Assembly: GCA_947486475.1 (NCBI GenBank)
Contig: CANKTR010000003.1
Location: forward strand, 5,039-69,038
Origin: Microbacteriaceae bacterium
GTDB lineage: Bacteria; Actinomycetota; Actinomycetes; Actinomycetales; Microbacteriaceae
Reading direction: 5' to 3'
DNA length: 64,000 nucleotides
Shown: positions 18,054-27,767 of the stretch, piece by piece
Numbering within the stretch: position 1 is the stretch's first letter
Layout of the letters: the number at the start of each line of letters is the position of its first letter
Made by a program: the position numbers and the translations under genes
Notes under the pieces: model-generated
Told to the model about the DNA's origin: nothing
What the model saw: the letters and a program-made list of their open reading frames with translations, nothing else
Database searches by the model: none

Positions 18054-18991
18054 TAATTCCGCTTCCGAACACCTCTGTGGCGGACATTCTCAGGACACTT
18101 CAACAGGCACGAGAAGACGGTGGCGCGGTGGCACTGGGTCGAGTGTTGACTCTGGTGATCACAACGACGGACGACAAGGTCGAAAAGGTTATTGCGGCTG
18201 CCAACGAAGCATCGCGGGAACACCCGATGCGCATTATCGTCATCAACAACGTATCGGACGCGAACCAGACGGTACCGCTCAACGCGGAAATTCGTCTCGG
18301 TGGTGACGCTGGCGCCAGTGAGGTCATCGTCCTCAACGCGTCGGACGAGTTGGTGGGTGACCCCCAGGGACTCATCAACGGACTGTTATTGCCCGATGCG
18401 CCGATGGTTGCGTGGTGGCCGGACGCCGCTCCCCTTCGGATGTCGGAAACATCACTCGGTCGCGTCGCCGGCCATCGCATAGCTGACACCATCACCGCGT
18501 CAAACCCCGTCGAATTGCTTCGCATACTTGCTGAGGCCTACGAACCAGGCGATGTCGACCTGGGTTGGACGCGAATCACCCAGTGGCGAGGCCTGTTAGC
18601 AGCGACACTCGACACGGGTGTCGATCTGGGAATCACGGGAGCGAAGGTGTCCGGAGCATTGGACAACTCGGCGCCGATACTTCTTGCCGCCTGGTTGCGA
18701 AGCGAGCTTAAGGTCCCTGTCGAACTCGCACTGGAGGGAAAAAGCGAGCTGGGGAACATCATCCGTGTCGACATCATCACCAGCTCGGGAACGATTGTGT
18801 TAGAGCGCACCGAGCCTGGCTTCGCGCGGCTTGAACAGCCGGGACAGCCGGACCACGCGATTTCATTGCCTCTTCGAGGACTCGGTGATTGTCTGACGGA
18901 AGAACTTCGCCGCCTCGACGCGGACGTCGTTTTTGGTCGCGTCCTCACCGAGGGAATCCCGTTGCTTGTCGCGGAATCGGAACTCATCTGA
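18050..18991 (+). CDS. opcA: glucose-6-phosphate dehydrogenase assembly protein OpcA
   Basis: OpcA is needed for activity of glucose-6-phosphate dehydrogenase in cyanobacteria and actinobacteria. The start is set at GTG 18050, giving 313 residues beginning MIIPLPNTS. This matches the usual OpcA N-terminus (MI-x2-LP-x-T) and forms a GTGA overlap with the zwf stop, like the other operon junctions. An ATG at 18038 would add four residues and is less likely. GDAGASEVIVLNASDELVGDP and the WWPDAAP segment are typical of the family. It has no known enzymatic motif. Its stop shares one base with the pgl start. Confidence 0.9.
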   Translation: MIIPLPNTSVADILRTLQQAREDGGAVALGRVLTLVITTTDDKVEKVIAAANEASREHPMRIIVINNVSDANQTVPLNAEIRLGGDAGASEVIVLNASDELVGDPQGLINGLLLPDAPMVAWWPDAAPLRMSETSLGRVAGHRIADTITASNPVELLRILAEAYEPGDVDLGWTRITQWRGLLAATLDTGVDLGITGAKVSGALDNSAPILLAAWLRSELKVPVELALEGKSELGNIIRVDIITSSGTIVLERTEPGFARLEQPGQPDHAISLPLRGLGDCLTEELRRLDADVVFGRVLTEGIPLLVAESELI

Positions 18992-19707
18992 TGTTTCGTC
19001 GACTCGAGGTCTTGCCGACACGGTCAGCCGTCGAGGATCGTGTCGCTGCAGAACTCGCCACGGCCGTTCACTCTGCCGTGGCGTCCCGCGGACGCGCAGA
19101 CATAGTCGTTACAGGCGGCACGGTTGGCATCGGCACACTCGCTGCTCTAGCGCGATCTCCGCTGGTCTCTGAGATCGAGTGGACACGGGTTCATGTCTGG
19201 TGGGGTGACGAACGATTTGTGCCAGCTGGCCACACGGAGCGCAACGAGCAGCAGGCACGGGATGCCCTCTTCTCGCGCATCGCAATACCCACTGCAAACC
19301 TGCACACGTTCCCCGCCGACCACGGGCAGACGGTTGGTGACGCACGGGACGAGTTCCTGGCCGAGCATCGAGATGGTTTCCCGGCATTTGATGTCGTCCT
19401 CAGCGGCATCGGCCCGGATGGTCACACGGCGAGCTTGTTTCCCGGGCTCCCCCACGGCGAGGGCGAGGACGTGATCGCGGTCGCACACTCTCCAAAACCT
19501 CCAGCGGAACGCATGTCATTTACGTTCGACGCGCTCAACCGAGGCCAGCGGGTGTGGATTGTCGCGTCCGGCGCAGACAAGGCTGACGCGGTCGCACGAA
19601 TCGTCGCGGACGCACCACAAACGGAAACTCCAGCGACCGCTCTTTGCGGCGTGGTCGAGACGGTCGTCTGGGTCGATGCCGACGCGGCCTCGGGTATTTC
19701 GAGCTAG
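18991..19707 (+). CDS. pgl: 6-phosphogluconolactonase
   Basis: Hydrolyses 6-phosphogluconolactone, the product of Zwf. The 238-residue protein has the sugar-phosphate binding strand VVTGGTVGIGTLAAL near the N-terminus and WWGDERFVPAGHTERNEQQAR with the DERFVP signature. SGIGPDGHTASLFPG is the second family signature. ATG at 18991 overlaps the opcA TGA by one base (TGATG). It ends the pentose phosphate operon and meets rbpA head-on: the two stop codons share the same CTAG (19704-19707). No terminator hairpin is seen between them. Confidence 0.93.
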   Translation: MFRRLEVLPTRSAVEDRVAAELATAVHSAVASRGRADIVVTGGTVGIGTLAALARSPLVSEIEWTRVHVWWGDERFVPAGHTERNEQQARDALFSRIAIPTANLHTFPADHGQTVGDARDEFLAEHRDGFPAFDVVLSGIGPDGHTASLFPGLPHGEGEDVIAVAHSPKPPAERMSFTFDALNRGQRVWIVASGADKADAVARIVADAPQTETPATALCGVVETVVWVDADAASGISS

Positions 19708-20054
19708 GGCTTACCGGTAGTCCTCAGACGCTGTAGAGCGTCGGACAGAATCGTGTCGGCTTCTTCTAACGTGCGGCGCTCTTTGACGTACGCGAGGTGC
19801 GTCTTGTAGGGCTCGTGCTTCGTCAGCTGGGGTGGCTTGTTTTTGTTCCGACCGGCGGGGAGGCCCGTCGTCGGGGAATCAATCAGCTCGGGAATCTGGT
19901 CGTCGGGGACGTCAGCCGCGTAGTGCTTGACCGTCTCGTTACCCGCGGCGTCCCAGTAGGACACGGCGACACGTTCGGCGTGGTTTCCGTGGTCGTGTTC
20001 ACCCATCGGACCGCTGCCGACACGGGTACCGCGGATTGCGCTTCCTCCAGCCAT
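19704..20054 (-). CDS. rbpA: RNA polymerase-binding protein RbpA
   Basis: RbpA binds the sigma factor and RNA polymerase of actinobacteria and helps open promoters. The 116-residue protein has the family N-terminus GGSAIRGTRVGSGPMGE, a zinc-less core (RVAVSYWDAAGNE) and the C-terminal sigma-interaction region KTHLAYVKERRTLEEAD. The ATG lies 5 nt after TAGGTC, whose TAG is the secG stop; the hexamer lacks the final T, so an own promoter is uncertain and read-through from gap-pgk-tpiA-secG is likely. The stop is interlocked with that of pgl. RbpA fits the -10-dominated promoters seen here. Confidence 0.95.
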   Translation of the reverse strand: MAGGSAIRGTRVGSGPMGEHDHGNHAERVAVSYWDAAGNETVKHYAADVPDDQIPELIDSPTTGLPAGRNKNKPPQLTKHEPYKTHLAYVKERRTLEEADTILSDALQRLRTTGKP

Positions 20055-20062
20055 GGCCGGAC

Positions 20063-20311
20063 CTAGACCAGACCGAAGCGGGTGAAGAGCCCGATCGTGA
20101 CCACGGCGAGGAACCAGATGATCGCAATGATGATCGTCAGACGGTTGAGGTTACGTTCCGCGACACCGCTCGAACCGAGGTTGGATGTCACACCACCACC
20201 GAACATGTCCGAGAGCCCGCCACCGCGACCGCGGTGCAAAAGGATTGTCATCGTCAAGAGGATGCTCGTCAGTGCGAGGGCTACCTGCACGATGATGTAG
20301 AGAATTTCCAT
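20063..20311 (-). CDS. secG: preprotein translocase subunit SecG
   Basis: An 82-residue membrane protein with two hydrophobic helices, about 3-24 and 58-78, joined by the glycine-rich cytoplasmic loop RGGGLSDMFGGG that is characteristic of SecG. It is an accessory part of the SecYEG channel. It follows tpiA, as in many actinobacteria. There is no Shine-Dalgarno; TAAACT, whose TAA is the tpiA stop, lies 9 nt before the ATG and may be a promoter with a very short leader. The normal stop is 8 bp before rbpA. Confidence 0.94.
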   Translation of the reverse strand: MEILYIIVQVALALTSILLTMTILLHRGRGGGLSDMFGGGVTSNLGSSGVAERNLNRLTIIIAIIWFLAVVTIGLFTRFGLV

Positions 20312-20320
20312 GATGGTTCT

Positions 20321-20326
20321 AGTTTA
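20321..20326 (-). promoter_or_regulatory. possible -10 TAAACT at the tpiA stop, upstream of secG
   Basis: TAAACT begins with the tpiA stop codon TAA and is followed by 9 nt and then the secG ATG. The spacing is 2-3 nt longer than in the clear leaderless cases, so this is a weaker candidate. Confidence 0.3.
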
Positions 20327-21109
20327 TGCGATGACGTGCCTGGGGAACTGCACAATTTTAGCAAATTCTTCTGCGTCGAGACTTGCCCCGCCAACGAGTG
20401 CACCGTCAACATCCTTTTCGCGCATGAACGATGCGATGTTTCCCGACTTGACACTCCCGCCGTAGAGGATTCGCGTCGCGTCCGCGGTTTCGGGTGATAG
20501 GGATTCGGCGATGACGGCCCGAAGAGCCGCACAGACGTCCTGCGCTTGGGCGGGTGTCGCGGCCTGACCCGAACCAATCGCCCAGACCGGCTCGTATGCG
20601 ACAACAATCTCGCAATCCGCTGCGATTTCGGCGAGCACGGCGCGGAGTTGACCGACGGGCACAGCACTCGCGCCGAATTTCTCGAGATCGTCGCTGGTTT
20701 CGCCGACACAAATCACGGGTACGAGCCCGTGTGTGAGGGCAGCTTTCGTCTTCGCCGTGACCAGCTCATCATCTTCGTGGTGATTCTGACGACGCTCGGA
20801 GTGACCGATTATGACGTATCGACAATTGAGCTTAGAGAGGAATTCACCGGAGATGTCACCCGTGTGTGCCCCATCGTCGAATGGTGACAAGTCCTGTGCG
20901 CCGAAAGCGAATCCCAGTGAATCACTCTCGATGAGCGTTTGCACCGAGCGGATATCCGTGAACGGCGGGAAAAACGATACTTCGACCTCGGTGGGAGAAA
21001 ACTTCGCGTCTTTCAGGGTCCAGGCGATCTTTTGCACAAACGCGACCGCCCGTAAGTGGTCGAAGTTCATTTTCCAATTTCCGGCGATGAGTGGGCGACG
21101 GATTACCAT
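20324..21109 (-). CDS. tpiA: triosephosphate isomerase
   Basis: Interconverts dihydroxyacetone phosphate and glyceraldehyde 3-phosphate. The 261-residue barrel protein has the catalytic residues in standard places: K13 in GNWKMN, H103 in GHSERR, and E173 in AYEPVWAIGSG. The phosphate-binding loop ILYGGSVKSGN is near the end. The start overlaps pgk by 7 bp, so the glycolytic run gap-pgk-tpiA is tightly coupled. The length is typical and nothing unusual is seen. Confidence 0.96.
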   Translation of the reverse strand: MVIRRPLIAGNWKMNFDHLRAVAFVQKIAWTLKDAKFSPTEVEVSFFPPFTDIRSVQTLIESDSLGFAFGAQDLSPFDDGAHTGDISGEFLSKLNCRYVIIGHSERRQNHHEDDELVTAKTKAALTHGLVPVICVGETSDDLEKFGASAVPVGQLRAVLAEIAADCEIVVAYEPVWAIGSGQAATPAQAQDVCAALRAVIAESLSPETADATRILYGGSVKSGNIASFMREKDVDGALVGGASLDAEEFAKIVQFPRHVIA

Positions 21110-22313
21110 CCGAGTACCTCCAGTCCAGGAAGTGACGCGCCCTCGAGGAATTCGAGGCTGGCACCACCACCAGTTGAAATGTGTCCGAAAGACGATTCGG
21201 CGAAGCCGAGTGCGCGGACGGCCGCCGCGGAATCTCCGCCTCCGACAACACTGAGTCCGTCGACTTTCGTCAGCGCTTCGGCGATTGCCCGGGTTCCCGC
21301 CGCGAACGCGGGCATCTCGAAGACCCCCATTGGCCCGTTCCAGAAAACAGTGTGTGACGATTCGATGAACTCTCCAAACGCTGCCGCTGTGTCGGGCCCA
21401 ATGTCGAGACCCATGCCCGAGGCGCCGAACGGTGTGTCCTCGATTGCGTCACTTCGGGTGACGACCGATTTCGCGTCGGCCCCAAAACCGCTCGCAACGA
21501 CGACGTCGGTCGGCAGGACGATCTCGACGCCGAGTTGGTGAGCCGTCGCGAGGCACTTCGCGACAGTGTCAAGACGATCGAGTTCGCACAGCGATGCCCC
21601 GATGTTGTGACCCATCGCCTTGAGGAACGTAAACGCCATCCCTCCGCCGATGAGTAGCCGGTCAACGCGGGGCACGAGGTGCTCGATGACACCGAGCTTG
21701 TCAGAGACCTTGGAACCCCCCAGAACGACCGTGTACGGGCGCTGGGTATCTGTCGTGAGTCGGCGAAGAACGTCCGTCTCGGCCGCTACCAGAAGCCCGG
21801 CCGCACTGGTCACGGCCTGGGCTGCTTCATAAACCGATGCCTGTTTGCGGTGGACGACACCGAAGCCGTCGGAAACGACGGCGGCGACCCCGTTTGTCAA
21901 TAACGCTGCGAACGCCGCGCGTTCCGAATCAACTGTCGATGTCTCACGCGGATCGAAGCGCAGGTTTTCGAGCACGAGAACTTCACCCGGTTGTAGCGCC
22001 GCTCTCATTTCGTGAGCAACGCGACCGACGGTGTCGGTTGCGAAGTGAACCGGAACCGTGAGAAGTTCCCCGAGGCGGGTTGCGACGGGTGCGAGTGAGT
22101 AGCGCGAGTCGACCGCCCCGTCGGGCCGGCCCAGATGGGACAAGACGACGACCGCGGCACCCGCGTTCAGGAGGTGCGAGATAGTGGGCAACGATGCGCG
22201 AATTCGACCATCGTCCATTATCACGCCGTCCGACAGTGGAACGTTGAAATCGCAGCGAACCAGGACTGTCGCGCCGCCGAGGTCCCCCAGCGTATCCAGC
22301 GTGCGAAGAGTCA

Positions 22314-22314
<1 letters not shown>
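21103..22314 (-). CDS. pgk: phosphoglycerate kinase
   Basis: Makes ATP from 1,3-bisphosphoglycerate in glycolysis. The 403-residue protein shows VRCDFNVPLSDG (substrate-binding N-domain), SHLGRPDGAVD, the KVSDK hinge region, and the nucleotide-site VVGGGDSAAAV near the C-terminus. ATG at 22314 shares one base with the gap stop (TAATG). A longer reading frame upstream lies inside gap and has no family character, so it was rejected. Length and order gap-pgk-tpiA are standard. Confidence 0.96.
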
Positions 22315-23392
<1,078 letters not shown>

Positions 23393-23396
23393 CCAC

Positions 23397-24023
23397 TTAC
23401 GAGAGTAGCAAACTTGCTGAGGAATGGTCGCGCGCCGCGGCGAATCGTTGCGCCACGTTGTCCCAATTGACGATGTTCCAGAACGCGGTCACATAGTCTG
23501 CTTTGACGTTCTGGTAGTCTAGGTAGAAGGCATGTTCCCACATGTCCAGTTGCAGGATGGGAGCAGTTCCCTGGGCGGTGTTCGCCTGCTGATCGAACAA
23601 CTGCTGAACGATGAGTCGTGAGCCGACCGGATCCCACGACAGGATTCCCCAGCCGCTCCCCTGGATTCCGAGACTTGCAGCGGAGAAGTGGGCCTTAAAG
23701 CCTTCAAACGAACCGAAAAACTCATCGATTGCCGCCGCGAGTTCACCCGTCGGGCGGTCCTGGCCGTCCGCGGAAAGGTTTGTCCAGAAGATCGAGTGGT
23801 TGATGTGACCACCGAGATGGAACGCGAGGTCCTTTTCAAGTTTGTTGATGGCTCCGAATGAATTGTTTGCGCGCGCCTCGTCCATTTGCTCAAGCGCGGC
23901 GTTCGCTCCCCCCACGTAGGCTGCGTGGTGCTTGGAGTGGTGGAGTTCCATGATGCGGGCCGAAATGTGCGGTTCCAACGCGGCGTAGTCATAGGTCAAT
24001 TCGGGGAGGGTGTAGACGGGCAT
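23397..24023 (-). CDS. sodA: superoxide dismutase (Fe/Mn family)
   Basis: Converts superoxide to hydrogen peroxide and oxygen. The 208-residue protein has all four metal ligands: H28 (ELHHSKHHAAYV), H76 (GGHINHSIFW), D160 and H164 (LDMWEHAFYLDY). QGSGWG (121-126) is a metal-selectivity region; together with the actinobacterial context it favours Mn or a cambialistic enzyme, but iron cannot be excluded. AAAGGA is well placed before the ATG. There is no signal peptide, so it is cytoplasmic. It lies between whiA and gap with its own terminator. Confidence 0.94.
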   Translation of the reverse strand: MPVYTLPELTYDYAALEPHISARIMELHHSKHHAAYVGGANAALEQMDEARANNSFGAINKLEKDLAFHLGGHINHSIFWTNLSADGQDRPTGELAAAIDEFFGSFEGFKAHFSAASLGIQGSGWGILSWDPVGSRLIVQQLFDQQANTAQGTAPILQLDMWEHAFYLDYQNVKADYVTAFWNIVNWDNVAQRFAAARDHSSASLLLS

Positions 24024-24045
24024 GGTCTTCCTTTCGGTGGTGGGG

Positions 24046-25020
24046 TTAATCGTCTAAATCAGGGATACCGTCGGATGTCGACGGAATTCCTAAATCAAAA
24101 GCCTTTTTGTCCGCCATCGCTAGCAGGCGACGAATTCGTCCGGCGACGGCGTCTTTTGTCATGATCGGCGTGGCGTGGTGGCCAAGTTCATCCAGGCTGG
24201 CCTCGCGATTGTCGAGTCGCAGTCGCCCTGCGTAGGCCAGATGGTCGGGAATGTCGGTGCCAAGGATCTCGAAGGCTCGTTCGACGCGCGCACACGCTGC
24301 CACGGCCGCTTGAGCACTCCGGCGAAGGTTGGCGTCGTCGAAGTTCACCAAGCGGTTTGCATTAGCGCGTACCTCACGGGTTGCGCGTGCCTCACTCCAC
24401 TTGTCGAGGCTTCTGGCAGCCCCGATGTAGTTGAGAAACGCGGAAATCGCCTCGGTGTCACGGATTACGACGCGAAAGCCGCCACGAATATCGCGGGTCT
24501 TCGCGGCAATTCCGCATCGGCTGCACGCGCCGACCAGAGCCATCGCGACTTCGTTGGTCGGTGCAACTATTTCGATGGTTTGGCTTCGGCCCGGGTCAGA
24601 AACGATCCCCCGCGCCAAGAAGGCGCCGCGCAGGACGCCAACGAGGTCACCAATCGGTGCGGTGGTGAGTTTGTTGGGCAGACCACGAACCGGGCGCCGT
24701 CGAGTATCGAGCAAGCCTGTGTTGAGGGCCAGTTGGTCGGCTCCCTCGGTGACGAGTACGCGAACGGTTTCGATCTTTTTGTTTGCGTTGGCGGGGATAA
24801 CAGTCGCGATGGACGGAACTCCCAGCAGGGCGTGAGTCAAGTGACGGACGCGTTGTGCGGACCCGGCGTGATCGAGCTCGATTTCCACGGCGAGTTTGCC
24901 GCCAACGAGGTGCAATCCCCCGCCGAAGCGCAGAATCGTGGTCAGTTCGGCGAGACGCGTCGACGGTGGGGCATCGGGTAGACCGAGCACCTCATCCTTT
25001 ACCGCCGTTGTCAATGACAT
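24046..25020 (-). CDS. whiA: sporulation/division regulator WhiA
   Basis: A 324-residue WhiA. The N-terminal two thirds is a degenerate homing-endonuclease (LAGLIDADG-like) fold, seen in TTILRFGGGLHLVGG and SKTRDIRGGFRVVIRD-type segments. The C-terminal third is a helix-turn-helix domain (EASLDELGHHATPIMTKDAVAGRIRRLLAMA). WhiA controls division and septation genes in actinobacteria and firmicutes, even in non-sporulating species. ATG at 25020 was chosen: AAGGA lies about 10 nt upstream, and a longer reading frame would overlap rapZ with non-family sequence. The usual neighbour yvcK is missing between rapZ and whiA. Confidence 0.92.
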   Translation of the reverse strand: MSLTTAVKDEVLGLPDAPPSTRLAELTTILRFGGGLHLVGGKLAVEIELDHAGSAQRVRHLTHALLGVPSIATVIPANANKKIETVRVLVTEGADQLALNTGLLDTRRRPVRGLPNKLTTAPIGDLVGVLRGAFLARGIVSDPGRSQTIEIVAPTNEVAMALVGACSRCGIAAKTRDIRGGFRVVIRDTEAISAFLNYIGAARSLDKWSEARATREVRANANRLVNFDDANLRRSAQAAVAACARVERAFEILGTDIPDHLAYAGRLRLDNREASLDELGHHATPIMTKDAVAGRIRRLLAMADKKAFDLGIPSTSDGIPDLDD

Positions 25021-25037
25021 TCTGTGGAAATCCTTTT

Positions 25038-25907
25038 CTAGTCGCGCCCAATGTCGCGGTGTTTGCGGGTGACCGCGACTCCGGGGATTGTCGCGATGCG
25101 GCCTGCGAGTTCCTCGGCGATAGCCACACTGCGGTGCTTGCCACCAGTACATCCTATGGCGATAGTGGCGTGGCGCTTATTCTCGCGAACGTATCCGCGA
25201 AGAGTAGCGCCGAGCATGAGGACGAGCCCGTCGAGGTATTGCTCGACGTCCGCCTGGCCAAGGACGAACGCTGAGACATCGGGGTGGAGCCCGTTCTCGT
25301 CGCGCAGGCTTTCGGTCCAAAACGGGTTGGGAAGGAATCGAACGTCGCCCACGATATCGGCGTCCGCCGGGAGTCCGTGTTTGAAGCCGAACGATTCAAT
25401 GACGACGTTGACCTCGGCGGTGTCATCCGACCGAAATGTGTCGAAAACGAGCGTCGTTGTCTGATGTGTATTGAGCCCCGTGGTGTCGATGACGACGTCG
25501 GCATGCCCCCGGAGCGTCTCGAGACGCGCTCGTTCCGCGCGAATTCCATCGATGAGTGTGCCGTTACCCTGCAAGGGGTGCGGGCGACGAACGCTCTCGA
25601 ACCGTTTGATGAGCTCGGCGTCGGTCGCATCGAGAAAGAGAACTCGAAGGTTCGTTTCGGCTCGAAGCGTCTCGACAAGCGGCGCTAGTTCCTCAACGCT
25701 CTCTCCGCCGCGGACATCGACCACCACAGCGAGACGGTTCATCGCGCTTGCCTTGGTCGTCGCGATGTCCACGAGCGACGGCAGAAGCTGGGACGGGAGA
25801 TTGTCGATGACGCGCCAACCGGCGTCTTCGAGGGCGTGCGCCGCGGTCGATCGCCCCGCACCGGACATGCCGGTGACGATGATGATGTGAGCGACGCTGT
25901 CGGTCAT
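25038..25907 (-). CDS. rapZ: RapZ/YvcJ-type nucleotide-binding protein
   Basis: A 289-residue P-loop protein of the RapZ (UPF0042) family. GMSGAGRS (13-20) is the Walker A form of the family and AVVVDVRGGES gives the Walker B region. The C-terminal half carries SFGFKHGLPADADIVGDVRFLPNP and IAIGCTGGKHRSV, both family signatures. In E. coli RapZ controls glucosamine-6-phosphate synthase through small RNAs; in Gram-positives its role is less clear and it binds and hydrolyses nucleotides. It follows uvrC. TAGTCT at the uvrC stop lies 9 nt before its ATG. Confidence 0.92.
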   Translation of the reverse strand: MTDSVAHIIIVTGMSGAGRSTAAHALEDAGWRVIDNLPSQLLPSLVDIATTKASAMNRLAVVVDVRGGESVEELAPLVETLRAETNLRVLFLDATDAELIKRFESVRRPHPLQGNGTLIDGIRAERARLETLRGHADVVIDTTGLNTHQTTTLVFDTFRSDDTAEVNVVIESFGFKHGLPADADIVGDVRFLPNPFWTESLRDENGLHPDVSAFVLGQADVEQYLDGLVLMLGATLRGYVRENKRHATIAIGCTGGKHRSVAIAEELAGRIATIPGVAVTRKHRDIGRD

Positions 25908-25916
25908 GGTGTCTTA

Positions 25917-25922
25917 AGACTA
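25917..25922 (-). promoter_or_regulatory. possible -10 TAGTCT at the uvrC stop, upstream of rapZ
   Basis: TAGTCT opens with the uvrC stop TAG; 9 nt follow before the rapZ ATG, with no Shine-Dalgarno. The spacing is looser than in the strict leaderless cases. Confidence 0.3.
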
Positions 25923-27767
25923 CCCGCGAGTTTCGCTCGTGTTCAGGGAATCCAGAATCCGTTGGGCGGTATCGGCGCCTATTCCCGGAACCTGACGTAG
26001 CTCGGCTTGTGAGGCGGCACGTACCGCGCTGGGACTTCCAAAGTGGGCAATCAGGGCCTGGACGCGTTTCGGGCCGATCCCGTCCAATTCGTTGAGGGAC
26101 GATGTTAACACTCGCGTGCGCTTCGACTTCTGATAACGCAAAGCAAACCGGTGCGCTTCGTCGCGGGCGCGTTGAACCAGGTACAACGCGTCACTATCGC
26201 GCGGCAAAATCACGGGGTAATCGCTGTTGGGGTGCCAGAGTTCCTCGAGACGTTTAGCCAAACCGACGACCGCGACTCCGTCAATCCCAGACTCGCGAAG
26301 CGCGCGAGCCGCTGCGTTGACCTGAGGTTGACCGCCGTCGACCAAAATCAGGGTCGTCGGGTAGCGCATGGCCGGACGCTCCTCCGCCAATCGCACGAGT
26401 CGTCGAGAGATGAGCTGGTACATCGCTTCGGTGTCGTCACGAGCCGACGCGATTCCGTAATGGCGATAGTCATCCTTGACGGGCAATCCGTCTTCGAATG
26501 CGACGAGCGACCCCACGATGTCGGTACCGCCCAGATGGGAAATGTCGCAACACTCGAATCGCAGTGGGGCCTCGGGCAGTCCGAGATTGTCCCTCAGGTC
26601 TTCGAGTGCTCGCGATCTCGAAACGAAATCATGTGCGCGGTGCAGTTCGTGTTCGCCGAGGGCGAGCATCGCATTCTTGGTGACGCTGGTTAGCAGCGTG
26701 GCGCGGTCACCGCGTTGGGGAACCGCGATTCGCACTTTTCCCTTGAGTTTGGCGTTGGCCCGACGCTGCGTCAGCGATTCAGCGAGAACACCCATCGACT
26801 GTGGTTCGAACGGCACATCAATGAGTGCCGGTGGCGCATCCATTTCGTAAACGTTTTCGATTGCCTGTTCTAAAATCGCAGCTGGTTCCATCTCGAGTTC
26901 AGTGTCGACGGTCCACGAACGAGTTCCGCGGACGCGTCCTCCTCGGACGTGAAAGATCGCGATGGCGGCGGATAGTTCGCTCGACGCAAAACCGATGATG
27001 TCGACATCCAATTCGTCGCGCAACACGACAGCGGAGCGCTCAGCTATCGACCGCAGAGCGCCGCGCTGGTCGCGGAATCGTGCGGCAGATTCGTAATCGT
27101 GCCGTTCGGACGCTTCCGTCATTTTTGTACCGAGATCGTCGATCACGGCCGAATCCTGCTTCGTCATGTATCCGACGAGGTTGTGTGCGAGTTCGCGGTG
27201 CTCGTCGGTGGACACACGCCCAACGCACGGGGCAGCGCACTTCCCGATGTCTCCCAACAAACAGGGCCTGTCGTCTCGTCGCGCCGTGGCAAAGGTCGAT
27301 TTCTCACACGACCTAACCGGATACACCGCCAACAACAGGTCGAGCGTCTCGCGAACCGCCCAGGACTTCGTGAACGGGCCGAAATATTTCGTGCCGTCCT
27401 TGACGCGGGTTCGCGCAAGGAACGCCCGCGGGTATTCCTCACCCATCGAGACGGCGAGGTAGGGATATCCCTTGTCATCGCGGAATTGAATGTTGAAGGG
27501 TGGACGGAACTCTTTGATCCAGGTGAACTCGAGGTGCAACGCTTCTAGTTCACTGCCCACCACCGTCCAATCGACACGGCGGGCGGTCTTCACCATCCGC
27601 GCCGTTCTCTCCATCAAACCGGCGGGGTTGTGAAAGTACGTCGACAGTCGGTTACGGAGAACCTTCGCCTTGCCAACATACAGAATTCGGTTGTTTTCGT
27701 CGTAGAAGCGATACACGCCGGGGTCGGTCGGTATCGACCGAGGTTCGGGGTGCCAGTCGACGGTCAT
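25920..27767 (-). CDS. uvrC: excinuclease ABC subunit C
   Basis: UvrC makes both incisions in nucleotide excision repair. The 615-residue protein has, in order, the GIY-YIG nuclease ([18 protein letters not shown], about 18-35), a cysteine cluster ([15 protein letters not shown]), a UVR helix for UvrB binding (about 200-235), the RNase H-like nuclease region ([19 protein letters not shown], about 405-423) and a C-terminal helix-hairpin-helix pair ([18 protein letters not shown] and [15 protein letters not shown]). It overlaps uvrA by 4 bp (ATGA). All three uvr genes lie together here. Confidence 0.96.
   Translation of the reverse strand: MTVDWHPEPRSIPTDPGVYRFYDENNRILYVGKAKVLRNRLSTYFHNPAGLMERTARMVKTARRVDWTVVGSELEALHLEFTWIKEFRPPFNIQFRDDKGYPYLAVSMGEEYPRAFLARTRVKDGTKYFGPFTKSWAVRETLDLLLAVYPVRSCEKSTFATARRDDRPCLLGDIGKCAAPCVGRVSTDEHRELAHNLVGYMTKQDSAVIDDLGTKMTEASERHDYESAARFRDQRGALRSIAERSAVVLRDELDVDIIGFASSELSAAIAIFHVRGGRVRGTRSWTVDTELEMEPAAILEQAIENVYEMDAPPALIDVPFEPQSMGVLAESLTQRRANAKLKGKVRIAVPQRGDRATLLTSVTKNAMLALGEHELHRAHDFVSRSRALEDLRDNLGLPEAPLRFECCDISHLGGTDIVGSLVAFEDGLPVKDDYRHYGIASARDDTEAMYQLISRRLVRLAEERPAMRYPTTLILVDGGQPQVNAAARALRESGIDGVAVVGLAKRLEELWHPNSDYPVILPRDSDALYLVQRARDEAHRFALRYQKSKRTRVLTSSLNELDGIGPKRVQALIAHFGSPSAVRAASQAELRQVPGIGADTAQRILDSLNTSETRG

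Noticed and set aside
25021..25152. Longer N-terminus for WhiA
   Set aside because: The extension lies inside rapZ and is arginine-rich shadow sequence; ATG 25020 has a ribosome site.
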